Origin: Rhodoferax sp. WC2427
GTDB lineage: Bacteria > Pseudomonadota > Gammaproteobacteria > Burkholderiales > Burkholderiaceae_C
Direction: 5' to 3'
DNA: 64,000 bases
Assembly (NCBI RefSeq): GCF_040822085.1
Contig: NZ_CP162006.1
Span: 2,356,001-2,420,000 of the forward strand
The translations under genes were made by a program, and so were the position numbers. The notes under the pieces were generated by a model. It searched no databases and was not told the DNA's origin. It saw only the letters and a list, made by a program, of their open reading frames with translations. Shown one piece after another: positions 61,597 to 64,000 of the stretch (position 1 is its first letter; each line of letters begins with the position of its first letter).

Positions 61597-64000
61597 TTTT
61601 CCGAGAACCAGCGCGTCACCACCTCCAGCGGCTGTGGGCGGCCAAACAGGTAGCCTTGCACGGTGTCGCAGCGCAACTCGGCCAGAAAGCGGCTTTGGGC
61701 TTCGGTCTCCACGCCTTCGGCCACCACCTGCAGGCCCAGCCCGTGGGCCAGGGCGATGGTGGCGCGCACGATGGCCGCGTTGTCTTTGTCGATGGTGACG
61801 TCGTGGATGAAGGAGCGGTCGATCTTCAGTTCGTCGATGGGGAAGCGCTTCAGGTAGGCCAGCGACGAATAGCCGGTGCCGAAGTCGTCCACCGACAGCC
61901 GCACGCCCAGGGCGCGGATGTCGTGCAGCAGGCCGATGACCTGGTCGGCATCGGACATGGCGGTGGTTTCGGTGATCTCCAGCCGCAGCAGGTGCGGGGG
62001 GATACCGGTCTCCTGCAGGGCCAGGCGCACCACCTGCACCAGGTCGCGGTTCAGGCACTGGCGGGCCGAGATGTTGACGGCCACCGGCACGGGCTTGAGC
62101 CCGGCGCGCAGCCACAGCGCCACCTGGCGGGCGGTATGCAACACGGCCCAGGCGCCCATGTCCACGATCAGCCCGCACTCTTCGGCCAGCCCGATGAAGC
62201 CGCCGGGCATGACCAGGTGGTCCGGCGTGCGTTGCCAGCGCATCAGCGCTTCCAGGCCGACCATCTGCCCTCCGTGGAGCGAAAACTGCGGCTGGTAGTG
62301 CAGCACAAACAGGGTTTCGCGCAGGGCCTGGCGCAGCTCCATTTCCAGCGCCAGGCGCTCGTGCGTGCGGGTGTTGATGTCGTTCGACCAGAACTGGAAG
62401 CAGGCCTGCGGCTGGGCCTTGGCGCGGTACATGGCCATGTCGGCCTTGGAGATCAGCCCGTCCAGGTCGGTGCCGTCCTGCGGAGCCATCACCACGCCCA
62501 CGCTGCCCGCGCTGGGCAGGGTGATGTGGCCAAAGCTGTCGTCCAGCACGATGTCTTGCGTCAGCGCATCCACCACCTTGGTGGCGGCGGTGGCCGCACC
62601 GTCCTGGCCGCCCACGTCTTCCAGCAGCAGCACAAATTCATCACCGCCCCAGCGGGCCACGGTGTCGGTGTCGCGGCACAGCGCACGCAGGCGCTGGGCG
62701 ATGGTGCGCAGCACCGCGTCGCCAGCGCGGTGGCCCAGGTTGTCGTTGATGTGCTTGAAGCGGTTCAGGTCCAGAAACAGGATCGCCGTGCTGCCGCCGC
62801 GCCGCTGCAAGCGCGACAGGGCCAGGTTCAGCCGCTCGTGCAGCAGCACCCGATTCGGCAGGCCTGTCAGGGCATCGTGGTTGGCGGCGTAGTCCAGCGC
62901 GCGGGCGGCGGCCACGGAGTCGGTCACGTCCGAGAACACCAGCACCGCGCCGTCCAACGCGCCTTCGGGGCTGCGCAGCGGGCTGGCGGTGGCGCGCAGC
63001 ACGCGCAGGCCGTCGGCGGCAGGCAGTTCGAGCAGCTCGCGTACAAAGACCCGGCTGCCGCGGCCCAGGCACTCGAACACCGCCGCCACCAGGCGTTCCA
63101 TGCTGTCTTCGCTGAGCGGGTAGGCGGACGACAGCGGCTGGCCCACCAGGCGCTGCCCGGGCGCGTGCGACCGGGCGGCAGGGTTGGCAAAGCGGATGGT
63201 GTGCAGCCGCGCGTCGATGGTGATGACGGCGTCGTCAATCGCCTGCAGGGTGGACTGGGCGTGCTCGCGGGTGCGCAACAGTGCGCGGTTCAGGGTGCGC
63301 AGCTGGCCCGCCAGCCAGAAGCCCAGCGCTACCGCCAGGGCCAGGGTGGCGGTGGCGGGCGGCAGCCAGGTGCGCGTGCCCAGCAGCACCCCGGCGCTGA
63401 CCAGCAGCGGCAACGGCAGCAAGGCGGTGGCCAGCAGCAGGCGGCGGCCCGGGAGTGCCGGTATGGCGGCCAGACTGCTCACGGCCAGCAGCGCCAGCAG
63501 CAGGGCCAGCGAGGCCGGTGCGCTCTCTATCCAGGTATGGCTGCGCAAGGCCTCGAACGCCTGGGCATGGAACAGCACCGATGGCAAGGTGGCGCGGCTG
63601 CCCGCCAGGGGCGTCACCAGCTCGCCGCCCAGCCCGCTGGCGGTGATGCCCACAAACACCGCCCGGCCCCGCACAATCTCCAGCGCTTGCGGTGATTGCA
63701 GGGCGCTGGCGTACGACAGCGTGGGCAGGCCGCGCGTGCGGGGCAGCCACACTTCGTGCGCCCGCACCCAGCGGTTGGGCGGATGGTTCAGCGTATCGAC
63801 CGGGACCAGCCGCTCCCACGCGGGATCGGGGGCCGCCTGCTGCAGCACTGCCAGCGCCAGGGCGGGCGTGTCGGCCTCGCCATTGCCCGCCATCAGGTGG
63901 ATGCAACGCGACTGGCCGTCCAGGTCGATTTCCACATCCACATGGCCCAGGTGGGGTGGCGTGCCGGCGTCGGGGGCCACCAGCGTGGGCAGCAGCGGGG
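61593..64000 (-). CDS. CHASE2 / PAS / GGDEF / EAL protein, 5' end outside window
   Basis: This c-di-GMP protein is cut by the right edge; at least 800 residues are present and the frame is still open. The visible part begins within a periplasmic CHASE2-like sensor (with RAVFVGITASGLGG), followed by about three membrane segments, a PAS domain, a GGDEF domain with intact GGDEF in WGGDEFVLLL and an EAL domain with LEALMRW, NISARQ, DDFGTGYSS and AEGVETEAQS. Both catalytic signatures are complete, so it may make and break c-di-GMP. The repeat copy 14 touches its stop codon. Confidence 0.9.
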   Translation of the reverse strand, partial: PLLPTLVAPDAGTPPHLGHVDVEIDLDGQSRCIHLMAGNGEADTPALALAVLQQAAPDPAWERLVPVDTLNHPPNRWVRAHEVWLPRTRGLPTLSYASALQSPQALEIVRGRAVFVGITASGLGGELVTPLAGSRATLPSVLFHAQAFEALRSHTWIESAPASLALLLALLAVSSLAAIPALPGRRLLLATALLPLPLLVSAGVLLGTRTWLPPATATLALAVALGFWLAGQLRTLNRALLRTREHAQSTLQAIDDAVITIDARLHTIRFANPAARSHAPGQRLVGQPLSSAYPLSEDSMERLVAAVFECLGRGSRVFVRELLELPAADGLRVLRATASPLRSPEGALDGAVLVFSDVTDSVAAARALDYAANHDALTGLPNRVLLHERLNLALSRLQRRGGSTAILFLDLNRFKHINDNLGHRAGDAVLRTIAQRLRALCRDTDTVARWGGDEFVLLLEDVGGQDGAATAATKVVDALTQDIVLDDSFGHITLPSAGSVGVVMAPQDGTDLDGLISKADMAMYRAKAQPQACFQFWSNDINTRTHERLALEMELRQALRETLFVLHYQPQFSLHGGQMVGLEALMRWQRTPDHLVMPGGFIGLAEECGLIVDMGAWAVLHTARQVALWLRAGLKPVPVAVNISARQCLNRDLVQVVRLALQETGIPPHLLRLEITETTAMSDADQVIGLLHDIRALGVRLSVDDFGTGYSSLAYLKRFPIDELKIDRSFIHDVTIDKDNAAIVRATIALAHGLGLQVVAEGVETEAQSRFLAELRCDTVQGYLFGRPQPLEVVTRWFSEN

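Overview
The window is GC-rich chromosomal DNA with tightly packed genes on both strands. It looks like a betaproteobacterium of the order Burkholderiales, most likely a Comamonadaceae member such as Rhodoferax or a relative. That placement is an inference from gene content (glycine cleavage operon behind a tandem glycine riboswitch, SlyX, PPK2, many c-di-GMP proteins), from codon bias strong enough to leave long shadow frames opposite real genes, and from a short dispersed palindromic repeat of a kind I associate with this family. No rRNA, tRNA, CRISPR, phage or transposase gene was seen.

Layout. 1-5.7 kb: a multi-PAS diguanylate cyclase and a Pat-type acyl-CoA-ligase/acetyltransferase fusion. 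5.7-12.1 kb: a LysR regulator divergent from a redox/stress cluster (YceI, azoreductase, NADP-binding reductase, pirin), then a quinone-oxidoreductase-like MDR enzyme and three small genes. 12.2-18.3 kb: a complete sugar ABC-import operon (ROK regulator, ATPase, permease, binding protein) with a Gfo/Idh/MocA dehydrogenase. 18.5-29.4 kb: mixed housekeeping genes (PPK2, a short-chain dehydrogenase with an apparent frameshift, a peptidase-like membrane protein, GFA protein, TSUP transporter, LysR, riboflavin synthase, pseudouridine synthase, hybrid histidine kinase). 29.6-36.2 kb: a GGDEF/EAL membrane protein, then a TetR-controlled aldehyde-detoxification pair (YqhD-type dehydrogenase and DJ-1/PfpI protein) with matching operators, SlyX, YitT and GNAT genes. 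36.2-41.0 kb: gcvT-gcvH-gcvP preceded by a tandem glycine riboswitch and a terminator. 41.3-54.4 kb: the most unusual locus, three genes joined by ATGA overlaps. They encode a 2914-residue secreted protein with twelve tandem DUF11-type repeats, a 1109-residue outer-membrane barrel protein, and an OmpA-domain lipid/peptidoglycan-binding protein. An AT-rich leader precedes them. 54.5-64 kb: a cytosine-deaminase-like amidohydrolase, a response regulator/CheC/diguanylate-cyclase operon, a second GFA protein, a leucine-rich-repeat protein kinase overlapping a KefB/YbaL-type antiporter, and the 3' part of a CHASE2-GGDEF-EAL protein.

The best candidate for an undescribed system is the 13-kb surface-protein operon. 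The giant protein has a signal sequence but no recognisable anchor, and its coupled barrel and OmpA partners suggest a dedicated export or display pathway. The second notable signal is a family of at least 14 short palindromic repeats. Two of these copies lie in frame inside gcvT and gcvP, so part of each enzyme is encoded by repeat DNA.
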